From NCBI RefSeq assembly GCF_040218065.1, contig NZ_JAVJQE010000002.1:28986-92985 (forward strand): a DNA stretch of 64,000 bases, read 5' to 3'. Under the pieces are notes generated by a model that did not search any database, was not told the origin of the DNA, and saw nothing but the letters and a program-made list of their open reading frames with translations. Shown in pieces: positions 32,787 to 41,389 of the stretch (position 1 is the first letter of the stretch; every line of letters begins with the position of its first letter). A program made the translations under genes and the position numbers. The stretch comes from Marivibrio sp040218065. Lineage in GTDB: Bacteria; Pseudomonadota; Alphaproteobacteria; UBA8366; Aestuariispiraceae.

Positions 32787-34364
32787 ATGAGCCAGATCGA
32801 AGACCCCACCCAGACTCAGAAGATCCTCATCCTCGATTTCGGCTCGCAGGTGACGCAGTTGATCGCGCGCCGGGTGCGCGAAGCCGGGGTCTATTGCGAG
32901 ATCCATCCCTTTAACAACTTCGACGAAGCGCAGATCCGGGCGTTCGAGCCGAAGGGCGTGATTCTCTCCGGCGGGCCGGCCAGCGTGACCGGCGAGGATA
33001 CGCCGCGCGCGCCTGAGGCGGTTTTCGCCCTCGGCGTGCCGATCCTGGGCATCTGCTACGGCCAGCAGACGATGGTCGCCCAGATGGGCGGGCAGGTGGA
33101 GACCCACGATCATCAGGAATTCGGGCGCGCCGATCTGGAGATCACCGAGGGCTGCGAGCTGTTCACCGGCGTCTGGACGCCGGGCGAGCGCCCCCGGGTT
33201 TGGATGAGCCACGGCGACCGGGTGACGCGCCTGCCAGAAGGCTTCCGCATCGTCGGCAAAAGCGAGGGCGCGCCCTTCGCCGCCATCGCCAACGACGAGA
33301 AGCATATGTACGGCGTGCAGTTCCACCCGGAAGTGGTGCACACGCCGGACGGCGCGCGGCTTTTGTCCAATTTCGTGCATGTGGTCTGCGGCTGCTCGGG
33401 CGACTGGACCATGGCGGCCTTCAAGCAGGACGCGATCCAGCGCATCCGCGAGCAGGTGGGCGCGGACGGCCGGGTGATCTGCGGGCTTTCCGGCGGCGTC
33501 GACAGCTCGGTCGCCGCCGTCTTGATCCACGAGGCGATCGGCGAGCGGCTGACCTGCATCCTGGTCGACCACGGCCTGATGCGCCAGGGCGAGGCGGAGC
33601 AGGTGGTGACGCTCTTCCGCGACCACTACAACATCCCGCTCGTCCACCGCGACGCGTCCGAGCTGTTTCTGGGAAGGCTTGAGGGCGTAGACGACCCCGA
33701 AAAGAAACGAAAGATCATCGGCGGCCTCTTCATCGACGTGTTCGAGGAGGAGGCGCAGAAGGTCGGCGGCGCCGATTTCCTGGCCCAGGGCACGCTCTAT
33801 CCGGACGTGATCGAAAGCGTCAGCTTCGCCGGCGGCCCCTCGGTCACGATCAAGAGCCACCACAATGTCGGCGGCCTGCCGGAGCGGATGAACATGAAGC
33901 TGGTCGAACCGCTGCGTGAGCTCTTCAAGGACGAGGTGCGCGTGCTGGGCCGCGAGCTGGGATTGCCGCAGGCGCTGATCGGCCGGCATCCGTTTCCGGG
34001 GCCGGGCCTCGCGATCCGCATCCCCGGGCCGGTGACGCGCGACGCCTGCGACATCCTCCGCAAGGCGGACGCCATCTATCTGGAGGAGATCCGCAACGCC
34101 GGCCTCTATGACGAGATCTGGCAGGCCTTCGCCGTGCTGCTGCCGGTCAAGACCGTCGGCGTGATGGGCGACGCGCGCACCTACGATCATGTGCTGGCCT
34201 TGCGGGCCGTCACGTCGACGGACGGCATGACGGCCGACAGCTACCCGTTCCCGCACGATTTCCTGTCGCAATGCGCGACCCGCATCATCAACCAGGTCCG
34301 CGGCGTGAACCGGGTGGTCTACGACGTGACCTCGAAGCCGCCCGGGACGATCGAGTGGGAGTAG
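32787..34364 (+). CDS. guaA: GMP synthase (glutamine-hydrolysing)
   Basis: A 525-residue bifunctional enzyme converting XMP to GMP. The N-terminal class I glutamine amidotransferase has the nucleophile in LGICYGQQTMV and His/Glu in GVQFHPEV. The ATP-pyrophosphatase P-loop is GLSGGVDSSVAAVL. The C-terminal dimerisation domain ends NRVVYDVTSKPPGTIEWE, the invariant GuaA terminus. GAGGGACGG about 10 bases before ATG 32787 is a plausible ribosome-binding site. Confidence 0.98.
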   Translation: MSQIEDPTQTQKILILDFGSQVTQLIARRVREAGVYCEIHPFNNFDEAQIRAFEPKGVILSGGPASVTGEDTPRAPEAVFALGVPILGICYGQQTMVAQMGGQVETHDHQEFGRADLEITEGCELFTGVWTPGERPRVWMSHGDRVTRLPEGFRIVGKSEGAPFAAIANDEKHMYGVQFHPEVVHTPDGARLLSNFVHVVCGCSGDWTMAAFKQDAIQRIREQVGADGRVICGLSGGVDSSVAAVLIHEAIGERLTCILVDHGLMRQGEAEQVVTLFRDHYNIPLVHRDASELFLGRLEGVDDPEKKRKIIGGLFIDVFEEEAQKVGGADFLAQGTLYPDVIESVSFAGGPSVTIKSHHNVGGLPERMNMKLVEPLRELFKDEVRVLGRELGLPQALIGRHPFPGPGLAIRIPGPVTRDACDILRKADAIYLEEIRNAGLYDEIWQAFAVLLPVKTVGVMGDARTYDHVLALRAVTSTDGMTADSYPFPHDFLSQCATRIINQVRGVNRVVYDVTSKPPGTIEWE

Positions 34365-34470
34365 GGCGTCCCTGCGGCCCGTTGGGTCGGCCAGTCTTGT
34401 TGCGGCCGACGCGCCAATCCGCCTAAGCTGACCGCCTGGGGAGACACCATGAGCCTGGGGGGCTGAGGAA

Positions 34471-34872
34471 ATGAGGCGTTTGGCGGTGATTGCGGCGGCG
34501 GCTTTGGTTATGTCGGCCTGTCAGACTATGCAGGAGGCCGAGACGGTGGCCCCTCTCGGAGTCGATTTCAGTTGGCGCGGGGTGGCGGCCTGCACAACCG
34601 CGTCGCCGGCTTTCACGATTTCGAACGTCCCGGCCGGGGCCACCCTGTTGCGCTTCAAGATGACCGATCTCGACGTGCCCAGCTACAATCACGGCGGCGG
34701 GTCGGTGGCCTATACGGGCGGCGGCGAGATCCCGGCCGGCGCCTTCAGCTACAAGGGACCCTGTCCGCCGTCGGGCGCGCATGATTATCAGTTCACGGTC
34801 GTCGCGATCGACGAGTCGCAGGGGTTGATCGTCGGCCGCGGGGAGGCCGTGCGTCCGTTTCCGCCTGAATGA
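34471..34872 (+). CDS. Short PEBP-family (YbhB/YbcL) lipoprotein
   Basis: A 133-residue protein with a signal and lipobox VMSAC (Cys17). The mature part carries PEBP signatures: MTDLDVPSYNHGGGSVAY, GGEIPAGAFSYKGPCPPSG and AHDYQFTVVAID, corresponding to the ligand-binding DPD.P and GPCPP.G.H segments. It is shorter than typical YbhB proteins (about 160-180 residues). The role is unknown; PEBP proteins bind anionic ligands. It follows guaA by 106 bases. Confidence 0.8.
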   Translation: MRRLAVIAAAALVMSACQTMQEAETVAPLGVDFSWRGVAACTTASPAFTISNVPAGATLLRFKMTDLDVPSYNHGGGSVAYTGGGEIPAGAFSYKGPCPPSGAHDYQFTVVAIDESQGLIVGRGEAVRPFPPE

Positions 34873-34903
34873 GCGAGGCGAGCGCGGCGCTTGCGCCGCG
34901 CGG

Positions 34904-35788
34904 TCACCGCGGGGCTAAGTCGTAGACCCGCGCGCGCACATGGTCGAGAAGCGCTTGGCGGTCGTCGAAACGGGCGAGGTCCTCCGGCGGCATGGGCGCG
35001 CCGATCTGGGCGGCGATGGAGCCGCCGATGCGGCGGACGACCTCGCGCAGGATCAGCGCTTCGCGCAGGGTTCCTGAGAATTTGCTGACGAAGTGGAAGA
35101 GGCGGCCGTTCTGCCCTTCGAAATGGACCGGCAGGACCGGCGCGCCGGACGTCTGGATCAGCGTCGCCGGGAACAGCTTCCAGGGGTCGTCGACGGCCGT
35201 CCCGAACATTTTCTTCGCCGTCGAGACGCGGCCGGCGGGGAAGATGACGAGCGACCCGCCGTCGCGCAGATGCGCGCGGGCGATCCGTTTGGAATGCACG
35301 TTCGAGCGCAGCGCCGCCGAGTCCCCCTCGAACGCGATCGGGATCAGATAAGGCCGGAAAACCTGGGCGCGTCCCAACGCTGCGTGCGCGATCAGTTTGA
35401 AGTCCCGCCGGACGCCGGAGAGGATGTGGCCGGCGGCTATTCCGTCCAGCACGCCGAAGGGATGGTTGGCGATCAGAATAAGCGGGCCGGTCTTCGGGAC
35501 CGCCGCCAGCGCGCGCCGATCGAACCGCACCTCCAGCCTCAGATACTCGACCGCCGAGCGCCAGAAGTCGTCGTCGGTCGGCCGACGGCGCCGGTATTCG
35601 TCATAGAGCCGCTGAAGTTTCGGCTGGCCGGTCAGCAGTTCCACCCCCTTGATCAGGGTGCGTTTGCCGATCGGATCGTCGGGCGCGCTATAGGTCACGC
35701 GGTCCGCCAGGCGCGCGTCGAGCTCGGCGAGCGGATCGCCCCCGGGCGGGCCGAACTTGTCTGGGGAAAGATATGTCACCGCGCGCAT
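34904..35788 (-). CDS. Lysophospholipid acyltransferase (PlsC-like)
   Basis: A 294-residue glycerolipid acyltransferase-like protein. The catalytic motif is ANHPFGVLDGIAAG (His and Asp of the HX(4-5)D box), followed by RDFKLIAHAALGRAQVF and a motif III region SLVIFPAGRVST. No strong transmembrane segment is present. It resembles the OlsB/1-acylglycerol-phosphate acyltransferase branch in which HPxGxLDG replaces the usual NHxSxxD. Likely membrane-peripheral. It converges on the PEBP gene and is alone on its strand. Confidence 0.82.
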   Translation of the reverse strand: MRAVTYLSPDKFGPPGGDPLAELDARLADRVTYSAPDDPIGKRTLIKGVELLTGQPKLQRLYDEYRRRRPTDDDFWRSAVEYLRLEVRFDRRALAAVPKTGPLILIANHPFGVLDGIAAGHILSGVRRDFKLIAHAALGRAQVFRPYLIPIAFEGDSAALRSNVHSKRIARAHLRDGGSLVIFPAGRVSTAKKMFGTAVDDPWKLFPATLIQTSGAPVLPVHFEGQNGRLFHFVSKFSGTLREALILREVVRRIGGSIAAQIGAPMPPEDLARFDDRQALLDHVRARVYDLAPR

Positions 35789-35897
35789 CGACCCGCTTGT
35801 TCGTCATGAAGGCGTCATAGCTAGGGGGTCGTTGTTACGCGCGTGTGTTGATTGGATTGCGGGGCGATTGCGCAGAGCCGCCGGGCGTCTGCGACGC

Positions 35898-36124
35898 TCT
35901 CCCTCGCGGCCGGGGCGGTTCTTCCGCCCCACCACCTGCGGCGCGTCCGTCTTCTCTCGAACCGGCGATGAGGTCGAGGTCAATCTCGGCGCCCTCGACG
36001 CGCCGGATCGGTTTGTTCCGGCCTACGAGCTCCGGGCCGTGCGACGGGAGGGGGGCTGCCCGCCTTTCCGGTCGAGACGCGCGATGAGCGGGACCGGGTT
36101 TCGCAGCGGCGTGAGGGCCCATAG
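35898..36124 (+). pseudogene. Broken GFA-family (glutathione-dependent formaldehyde-activating-like) gene fragment
   Basis: Frame 3 from 35898 reads RFFRPTTCGASVFSRTGD, EVEVNLGALDAPDRFVPAYEL and AVRRE, the C-terminal half of a GFA-domain protein. After Glu at 36048-36050 the match shifts frame: inserting one base between 36053 and 36054 restores EGWLPAFPVETRDERDRVSQ and a stop at 36122-36124. The CxxC zinc pair has only one Cys left and the N-terminal Cys motifs are not found upstream. It is therefore a truncated, frameshifted remnant. A sequencing error could explain the shift but not the missing N-terminus. The rest of 35789-36185 holds nothing else apart from the terminator. Confidence 0.6.
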
Positions 36125-36133
36125 GCGCCATAG

Positions 36134-36162
36134 AAAAAGGGCGCATCCCGGGATGCGCCCTT
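36134..36162 (-). terminator. Intrinsic terminator of the outer-membrane protein gene
   Basis: A perfect 26-bp palindrome (AAGGGCGCATCCC paired with GGGATGCGCCCTT, 36137-36162) followed on the minus strand by a run of five T (36138-36134). It lies 24 bases beyond the stop of the leftward barrel gene. Confidence 0.88.
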
Positions 36163-36185
36163 GATCCTCGCGGCGAGGCGAGGCC

Positions 36186-36812
36186 CTAGAAGCCGTAGTT
36201 GAGGCCCAGCTGCAGGCTGTGCGCCTGGATCACCTGGTCTTCGTTGGCCTCGTCGGTCGGCGCGCCCAGGAAACTGTAGCCGCCGATCAGGTCCATATCG
36301 TCCGTCAGGGCGTACGACGCCCCGACGCCGATCTCGCCGGCTGGCGCGACGCCGAAGTAGTTCTTCGTGTAGCGCTCCCCGTCTGCAGCGGTGTAGCCGA
36401 TGTCGCCTTCCGCGAAGGCCGCCCCGACGCCGAGCGAAAGGTAGGGCGTCACCGCCGTCCCGGTGTCGAAATCGTAGGCGCCCTTCACCATCGCGGTGTA
36501 GAAATTCAAGCTGCCGCCGTCATTGACGATCCCGGCCTGGCCGCCGATCGATTCGATGTCGTGCGCGCGCCAGCCGATCTCAAGCTCGGTGCGGATCGAG
36601 CCGAAGTCGTAACCGCCGCGCAACAACGCGCCGCCGCCGGTGGAGAATTCCGCGCTCTTGGTCGTGTCGTTCGCATTGCCGTTGCTGAACTCGTAGTCGG
36701 ATACGACCGACAGGGCGCCGGACGCGCCGACGTACACGCCCGCGTCATCCGCCAGCGCCGCAGGGGCGAGCGCCGTAAGGGCGATCGCCGTCATTCCAAC
36801 CAACCGTTTCAT
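36186..36812 (-). CDS. Outer-membrane beta-barrel protein (OmpA/OprF-like small barrel)
   Basis: A 208-residue protein with signal peptide MKRLVGMTAIALTALAPAAL (cleavage before DDAGVYVG). The mature part has alternating aromatic/Gly strands (GGYDFGSIRTELEIGWRA, PYLSLGVGAAFAEG, GVGASYALTDDMDLIGGYSF) and a C-terminal Phe in QLGLNYGF, the BAM recognition pattern. It looks like the eight-stranded porin-like/Lom family. ATG 36812 has GGAG six bases upstream. No peptidoglycan-binding domain is attached. Confidence 0.88.
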   Translation of the reverse strand: MKRLVGMTAIALTALAPAALADDAGVYVGASGALSVVSDYEFSNGNANDTTKSAEFSTGGGALLRGGYDFGSIRTELEIGWRAHDIESIGGQAGIVNDGGSLNFYTAMVKGAYDFDTGTAVTPYLSLGVGAAFAEGDIGYTAADGERYTKNYFGVAPAGEIGVGASYALTDDMDLIGGYSFLGAPTDEANEDQVIQAHSLQLGLNYGF

Positions 36813-36926
36813 GTACATCTCCGTGACAGGCTCCAACACGCAGGCTGCACGCCGAGAACGCGGCGTGCGCGTAACCGCAGGCAGACTGCATCATAAATTC
36901 GTAACGAATAGTTAACACCTTGAAAA

Positions 36927-36955
36927 TTTATAGAAAAGTCACGTTTCTTGAACAG
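36927..36955 (-). promoter_or_regulatory. Candidate promoter of the outer-membrane protein gene
   Basis: On the minus strand CTGTTC (36955-36950), a 17-bp spacer and TATAAA (36932-36927) lie in a strongly AT-rich stretch about 115 bases upstream of the barrel start. A short inverted repeat ATTCG-TAA-CGAAT (36897-36909) lies just downstream of the -10 and might be an operator. The -35 match is weak. Confidence 0.35.
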
Positions 36956-37019
36956 CTTTCACCCTTCTGCACGTAAGGGGGGGCGGTGGTCGGGTCCTCT
37001 CTCGCCGCGCCGCACGTCC

Positions 37020-37050
37020 TTGACCTTCCAGCGACTGGAACCCCCATATT
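37020..37050 (+). promoter_or_regulatory. MerR/CueR-type promoter of the copper operon (19-bp spacer)
   Basis: TTGACC (37020-37025), a 19-bp spacer and CATATT (37045-37050) precede copA. The spacer holds the perfect dyad TTCCAG-CGA-CTGGAA (37026-37040). An overlong 19-bp spacer with a central dyad is the hallmark of promoters twisted into register by MerR-family activators, and the ACCTTCCAG..CTGGAA half-sites resemble CueR/HmrR operators. The cognate MerR gene is at 39391. Confidence 0.8.
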
Positions 37051-37080
37051 ATTAGCGCCTCGGAAAAGGAAAGAGGAACT

Positions 37081-39378
37081 ATGGCGCACGCACACAGCTG
37101 TCACGACCAGGATCATTCAGACGACTCGAAAGGTGCGACGGACCGGCCGAAGGACGGCTACATCTGCCCGATGTGCCCGGAGGTCTGGTCCGACAAGCCG
37201 GACAGTTGCCCGAAATGCGGCATGGCCTTGGAGCCCGCGCGCCCGCAGGCGGCTCAGACCAAGACAGAATACACCTGCCCGATGCATCCCGAGATCGTGC
37301 GGGACGAACCCGGCGACTGCCCGAAATGCGGCATGGCGTTGGAGCCGCGTACGGTATCCGTCGACGACGCGCCGAACCCGGAGCTGGTCGACATGACGCG
37401 GCGCTTTTGGGTCGCGCTGGCGGGGACGGTGCCCGTTTTCGTTCTGGCCATGGGCGAGATGGTCCCAGGGATTGCGGGCCTGGTCGAGGGCGCTTGGAAC
37501 GGCTGGGTGCAACTGGCCGCCGCCACCCCGGTGGTGCTGTGGGCGGGGCTGCCTTTCTTCGAGCGCGGCTGGGCCTCCATCAAGAACCGCGCGCCCAACA
37601 TGTTCACGCTGATCGCGATCGGGACGGGCGCCGCCTATCTTTACAGCCTTTTTGCAATGCTGGCCCCGGGCCTGTTTCCCGACGGCTTCAAGACCGCGGA
37701 GGGGACGGTCCCGCTCTATTTCGAGAGCGCGGCCGTGATCATTACGCTGGTCCTCGTCGGCCAGGTGCTGGAGCTGCGCGCGCGCGAGCGCACCGGCGAC
37801 GCGCTGAAGGCGCTGATAAATCTGGTGCCCAAGACGGCGATCCGCATGACCGATTGCGGGCATGAGCGCGAAGTCCCCCTCGACCAGGTGCGCGAGGGCG
37901 ACCGCCTGCGCGTGCGCCCGGGCGACGCCGTCCCCGTCGACGGCGAGATCGTCGAAGGGGAGGGGACCCTGGACGAAAGCATGGTGACGGGCGAATCCGT
38001 CCCCGTCGCCAAGCGCGAAGGCGAGGCCGTGATCGGCGGCACGATCCTGCAAGGAAGCAAGGGCCTCGTGATCCGGGCGACCAAGGTGGGGGACGAGACG
38101 ATGCTCTCGCAGATCGTCCAGATGGTCGCCGACGCGCAGCGCAGCCGCGCGCCGATCCAGTCGCTGGCCGACACGGTCGCAGGCTACTTCGTCCCCGCCG
38201 TCGTGGGCGTCGCCGTGCTGGCCTTCATCGCATGGAGCGCCTTCGGCCCGAGCCCGGCGCTGGCCTACGGGCTGGTCGCGGCGGTCTCGGTCCTGATCAT
38301 AGCGTGCCCCTGCGCGCTCGGCCTCGCGACGCCCATGTCGGTGATGACCGGCGTCGGGCGCGGCGCGCAGGAGGGCGTGCTGATCAAGAACGCCGAGGCG
38401 CTGGAGCGCATGGCCGACATCGACACGCTGGTGGTCGACAAGACCGGCACCTTGACCGAAGGCCGGCCGAAGGTCGAAGCGGTCGAGACGGCGGGCGACG
38501 GCGCGGCGGACGACGTCCTGCGCCTCGCCGCTGCGCTCGAGAAGGCGAGCGGCCATCCGCTGGCCCGCGCCTTCCTGGAGGCGGCGGAAGCCCGCGGCCT
38601 GAGCCTGCCGCAGGCGCCCGACGATTACGACCAGAGCGACGGCAAGGGCGTCGCCGGCACGATCGAAGGCCGCCGCGTCGCGGTCGGCAACGCCGCGATG
38701 ATGCGCGAGGCGGGCGCGGATCCGAGCGCGTTGGAGGAGGCGGCCGACGCCTGGCGCGCGGACGGCGCCACGGCGGTTTTCGTCGCGCTGGACGGCGGGA
38801 TCGCCGGCGTGTGCAAGCTGGCCGACCCGATCAAGGAGACGACGGAGGAGGCGATCCGCGGCCTGCATCGCGCGGGCGTGCGCCTCGTCATGCTGACCGG
38901 CGACAACCGCCGCACCGCCGAAGCCGTCGCCAAGCGCCTCGGCATCGACGAGGTGGAGGCGGAGGTGCTGCCGGAAGACAAGCACGCGGTCGTCGAACGT
39001 CTGCAGCGCGAGGGCCGTCGTGTCGCGATGGCGGGTGACGGCGTCAACGACGCGCCGGCGCTGGCCCGCGCCGACGTCGGGATCGCGATGGGCGCCGGCG
39101 CCGACGTCGCGATTGAAAGCGCCCATGTGACGCTGGTGAAGGGCGATTTGCGCGGCGTGCTGCGGGCGCGGACGCTTCGGCGCGCGGTGATGGGCACTAT
39201 CCGCCAGAACCTGTTCTTCGCCTTCGTCTATAACGGCCTCGGCGTGCCGGTGGCGGCGGGCGTTCTCTATCCGGTCTTCGGGCTGCTGCTGAGCCCGATG
39301 ATCGCGGCGGCCGCGATGAGCCTGAGTTCCGTCTCGGTGATCGGCAACGCGCTGCGGCTGCGCCGCGCGCGGCTTTAG
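37081..39378 (+). CDS. copA: Cu(I)-exporting P1B-type ATPase with two N-terminal metal-binding zinc-ribbon-like domains
   Basis: A 765-residue P1B-1 ATPase. The His-rich start MAHAHSCHDQDH is followed by two CPxCPE/CPMHPE...CPKCGMALEP heavy-metal-binding domains (residues 27-52 and 64-89) in place of CxxC HMA domains. The transmembrane metal site is CPC (409-411), the phosphorylated Asp is Asp453 in DKTGT, SGHPLARAF is the nucleotide-domain HP motif and GDGVNDAPALARADVGIAM the hinge. Helix 7 has FVYNGLGVP and helix 8 MSLSSVSVIGNALR, the Cu(I) signature. It pumps Cu(I) or Ag(I) out of the cytoplasm. It leads the operon. Confidence 0.95.
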   Translation: MAHAHSCHDQDHSDDSKGATDRPKDGYICPMCPEVWSDKPDSCPKCGMALEPARPQAAQTKTEYTCPMHPEIVRDEPGDCPKCGMALEPRTVSVDDAPNPELVDMTRRFWVALAGTVPVFVLAMGEMVPGIAGLVEGAWNGWVQLAAATPVVLWAGLPFFERGWASIKNRAPNMFTLIAIGTGAAYLYSLFAMLAPGLFPDGFKTAEGTVPLYFESAAVIITLVLVGQVLELRARERTGDALKALINLVPKTAIRMTDCGHEREVPLDQVREGDRLRVRPGDAVPVDGEIVEGEGTLDESMVTGESVPVAKREGEAVIGGTILQGSKGLVIRATKVGDETMLSQIVQMVADAQRSRAPIQSLADTVAGYFVPAVVGVAVLAFIAWSAFGPSPALAYGLVAAVSVLIIACPCALGLATPMSVMTGVGRGAQEGVLIKNAEALERMADIDTLVVDKTGTLTEGRPKVEAVETAGDGAADDVLRLAAALEKASGHPLARAFLEAAEARGLSLPQAPDDYDQSDGKGVAGTIEGRRVAVGNAAMMREAGADPSALEEAADAWRADGATAVFVALDGGIAGVCKLADPIKETTEEAIRGLHRAGVRLVMLTGDNRRTAEAVAKRLGIDEVEAEVLPEDKHAVVERLQREGRRVAMAGDGVNDAPALARADVGIAMGAGADVAIESAHVTLVKGDLRGVLRARTLRRAVMGTIRQNLFFAFVYNGLGVPVAAGVLYPVFGLLLSPMIAAAAMSLSSVSVIGNALRLRRARL

Positions 39379-39390
39379 GGAGATGGGGCG

Positions 39391-39786
39391 ATGAACATCG
39401 GCGATGCGGCGAAACGCTCAGGCGTGCCGACCAAGACGGTCCGGTACTATGATGAGATCGGGCTGATCGAACCGTCGGCGCGGGGCGCGAACGGCTACCG
39501 CGATTACGATGAGCGCGCGGTGGAGTTTCTGCGGTTCGTCCGCCACGCCCGCGGGCTCGGCTTTTCGGTGGAGGATTGCCGGACCTTGCTGGCGCTCTAT
39601 CAGGACCGCAACCGGGCGAGCGCGGACGTGAAGGCTGTCGCAGCCTCGCAGTTGGAGAAGATCGACGCCAAGATCCATGAGTTGGAGAGCATGAAACGCA
39701 CGTTGGAGACCCTGATGCAGCGCTGTCACGGCGACGAACGGCCGGACTGCCCGATTTTGGACGGCCTCGCCGAGGCGCGCGGATGA
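39391..39786 (+). CDS. cueR: Cu(I)-responsive MerR-family regulator
   Basis: A 131-residue MerR protein. The winged HTH MNIGDAAKRSGVPTKTVRYY is at the N-terminus and a long dimerisation helix follows. Cys112 and Cys120 (RCHGDERPDC) form the linear Cu(I) site, and Ser77 marks a monovalent-metal sensor as in CueR, where divalent sensors have Cys. It should activate copA from the 19-bp-spacer promoter at 37020. It starts 12 bases after copA and overlaps the cytochrome gene by 4 bases. Confidence 0.93.
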   Translation: MNIGDAAKRSGVPTKTVRYYDEIGLIEPSARGANGYRDYDERAVEFLRFVRHARGLGFSVEDCRTLLALYQDRNRASADVKAVAASQLEKIDAKIHELESMKRTLETLMQRCHGDERPDCPILDGLAEARG

Positions 39787-40292
39787 GGGGTCGGACGCTC
39801 GGTCTGCTCGGTCTCGCCCTGGTCGCGGCCGGATTGGCGCTGGCGCTTTACCTGTGGCAAGTCCATCCGCCGGGCTCCCGCGCGGCGAACGCCCTGCGCG
39901 AGACGAACGATCTGCGGATCCCGGTCGACGACCCGGCGTTGATCGCCGCCGGCGCGCCGCTTTACCGTGAGGCGTGCGCCAGTTGCCACGGCGCCGATCT
40001 GCAGGGTGAGGCGAACTGGAAGACGCCGAAGCCCGATGGAACCCTGCCCGCGCCGCCGCACGACGCGTCGGGGCATACCTGGCACCATCCCGACGGGTTT
40101 CTCTTCGCCTACACCAAGCTCGGCGGCCAGCCCTTCATGCCGGAGGGCAGGACGAGCGCCATGCCCGCCTTCGGGGATCAGTTGAGCGATCGCGAGATTA
40201 TCGCCATTCTGGCCTACATCAAAAGCGCGTGGCCGGAAGAGGTGCTGGCCCGCCAACAGCGGATCACGGATCAGTCGGGCGCAGGAGACTGA
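39783..40292 (+). CDS. Membrane-anchored c-type cytochrome in the copper operon
   Basis: A 169-residue mono-haem cytochrome. An uncleaved N-terminal anchor (LGLLGLALVAAGLALALYLW) places the domain in the periplasm. Haem attaches at Cys65-Cys68-His69 (CASCHG) and Met127 (SAMPAFGD) is the likely sixth ligand. ATGA overlap with cueR shows co-translation. Similar small cytochromes accompany copper resistance genes in some proteobacteria, possibly linked to Cu(I)/Cu(II) redox; that link is an inference here. Confidence 0.9.
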   Translation: MRGRTLGLLGLALVAAGLALALYLWQVHPPGSRAANALRETNDLRIPVDDPALIAAGAPLYREACASCHGADLQGEANWKTPKPDGTLPAPPHDASGHTWHHPDGFLFAYTKLGGQPFMPEGRTSAMPAFGDQLSDREIIAILAYIKSAWPEEVLARQQRITDQSGAGD

Positions 40293-40330
40293 CCGACCCG
40301 GCGCGCTACACAGGCGAGGAGCGGCGGCGG

Positions 40331-41383
40331 ATGGGGTTGAGCGGCGCGCAGTTGGGCCAGGCCCTGGATCTGCTGGATGTCGGCGTCAGCGCCGATGCGG
40401 CCGCTCTCGAGGCGCTGGCGCTGCGCCTGCAGGCGGTCAATGACGGGCAGAAGCGCAGCTACGAACGCGCCTGGGCCGGGCTCCTCAAGGCCTTCTGCGA
40501 GGCTGAGAGCGCGGCCGCGGATCCCGGCGCAGCCTTGCGCGCGCTGACTTCGCCCGCGACCTCCGACGGCCTCGTCAATCCTGTCGTGCATCGCCAATCG
40601 CGCCCGGTCCGCCTGGACCCCGGGCCGTTTCGCGCCGCAGAGGGCCGCATCGTAGTGGTCGCCGACGGCGGCTATCGCCAGATCGGCTGCGCCGAAGTGT
40701 CCGATGCGCGGCTGGTCGAGCGCCTCGCCGGACTGGCCGGGCCGCACTGCGGGGCGATCGTCGAATTGGGGGCCGGCTGGGGCCGCAACCTTGCGGCGCT
40801 GGCCCTCAGGCTTGAGCGCCCCGATCTGCGCCTCATCGCCGCCGAACAGTCGCAGAGCGGCCGCGACGTCGCCGCCAGACTGTTGCAGCTTGGCGGGCGC
40901 TTCCGCGGCGAGGCCGCCGCTTTTGATTTCTACGCGCCCGATTTCGGTTTTCTCGAAGGCGTCGAGGAGGCGCTGATCTTCACCCACGCGGCGATCGAGC
41001 AGATCGCCTTCCTGCCGGTCGATTTCATCGCGCGACTTTTCGCGGCCTGCCCGCGGGCCGTGTTGGCTTTGATGGAGCCGTTCGGCTGGCAGGCGCAGCC
41101 GGCGCTGGCCCGTAATGCGGTGCAGCGCTTCCTGACCGATCTGCGCGACGGGCGCGATCCCAGCGCCGTGGTGGAGCAGCACCGCTTCGTGCTGAGCGAC
41201 GAGGCGCTGGATCTGAATTCGGCCGTGTGGGCGCTCGCCGGACGCTACAGCATGAACCTTCTGTCCGTCATCCGCGCGGCGGAAACGGCCGGCGTGGCGT
41301 CGATCGACGCCCTGGACCTGAATTGGGAGGGGAGAAACCTCTTCAATCCCTACAGTCTGGCGATTCTGCGCCCGGCGGGGTAG
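40331..41383 (+). CDS. SAM-dependent methyltransferase-like protein of unknown function
   Basis: A 350-residue protein. GAIVELGAGWGRNLAALALR (near residue 152) is a SAM-binding motif I. The N-terminal 100 residues are helical and unfamiliar. LRLIAAEQSQSGRDVAARLL follows motif I as expected for motif II. ATG 40331 has GAGGAG ten bases upstream; a longer frame upstream overlaps the cytochrome gene and lacks a ribosome-binding site. It follows the copper operon by 38 bases but no metal role is evident. Confidence 0.72.
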   Translation: MGLSGAQLGQALDLLDVGVSADAAALEALALRLQAVNDGQKRSYERAWAGLLKAFCEAESAAADPGAALRALTSPATSDGLVNPVVHRQSRPVRLDPGPFRAAEGRIVVVADGGYRQIGCAEVSDARLVERLAGLAGPHCGAIVELGAGWGRNLAALALRLERPDLRLIAAEQSQSGRDVAARLLQLGGRFRGEAAAFDFYAPDFGFLEGVEEALIFTHAAIEQIAFLPVDFIARLFAACPRAVLALMEPFGWQAQPALARNAVQRFLTDLRDGRDPSAVVEQHRFVLSDEALDLNSAVWALAGRYSMNLLSVIRAAETAGVASIDALDLNWEGRNLFNPYSLAILRPAG

Positions 41384-41389
41384 CGCCGC

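Noticed and set aside
36137..36162. 26-bp palindrome considered as an operator
   Set aside because: It is followed by a T-run on the minus strand just beyond the barrel gene stop, which fits a terminator better.
37117..39126. A 669-codon minus-strand frame opposite copA
   Set aside because: copA shows every P-type ATPase motif; the antisense frame is Arg/His-rich without family features.
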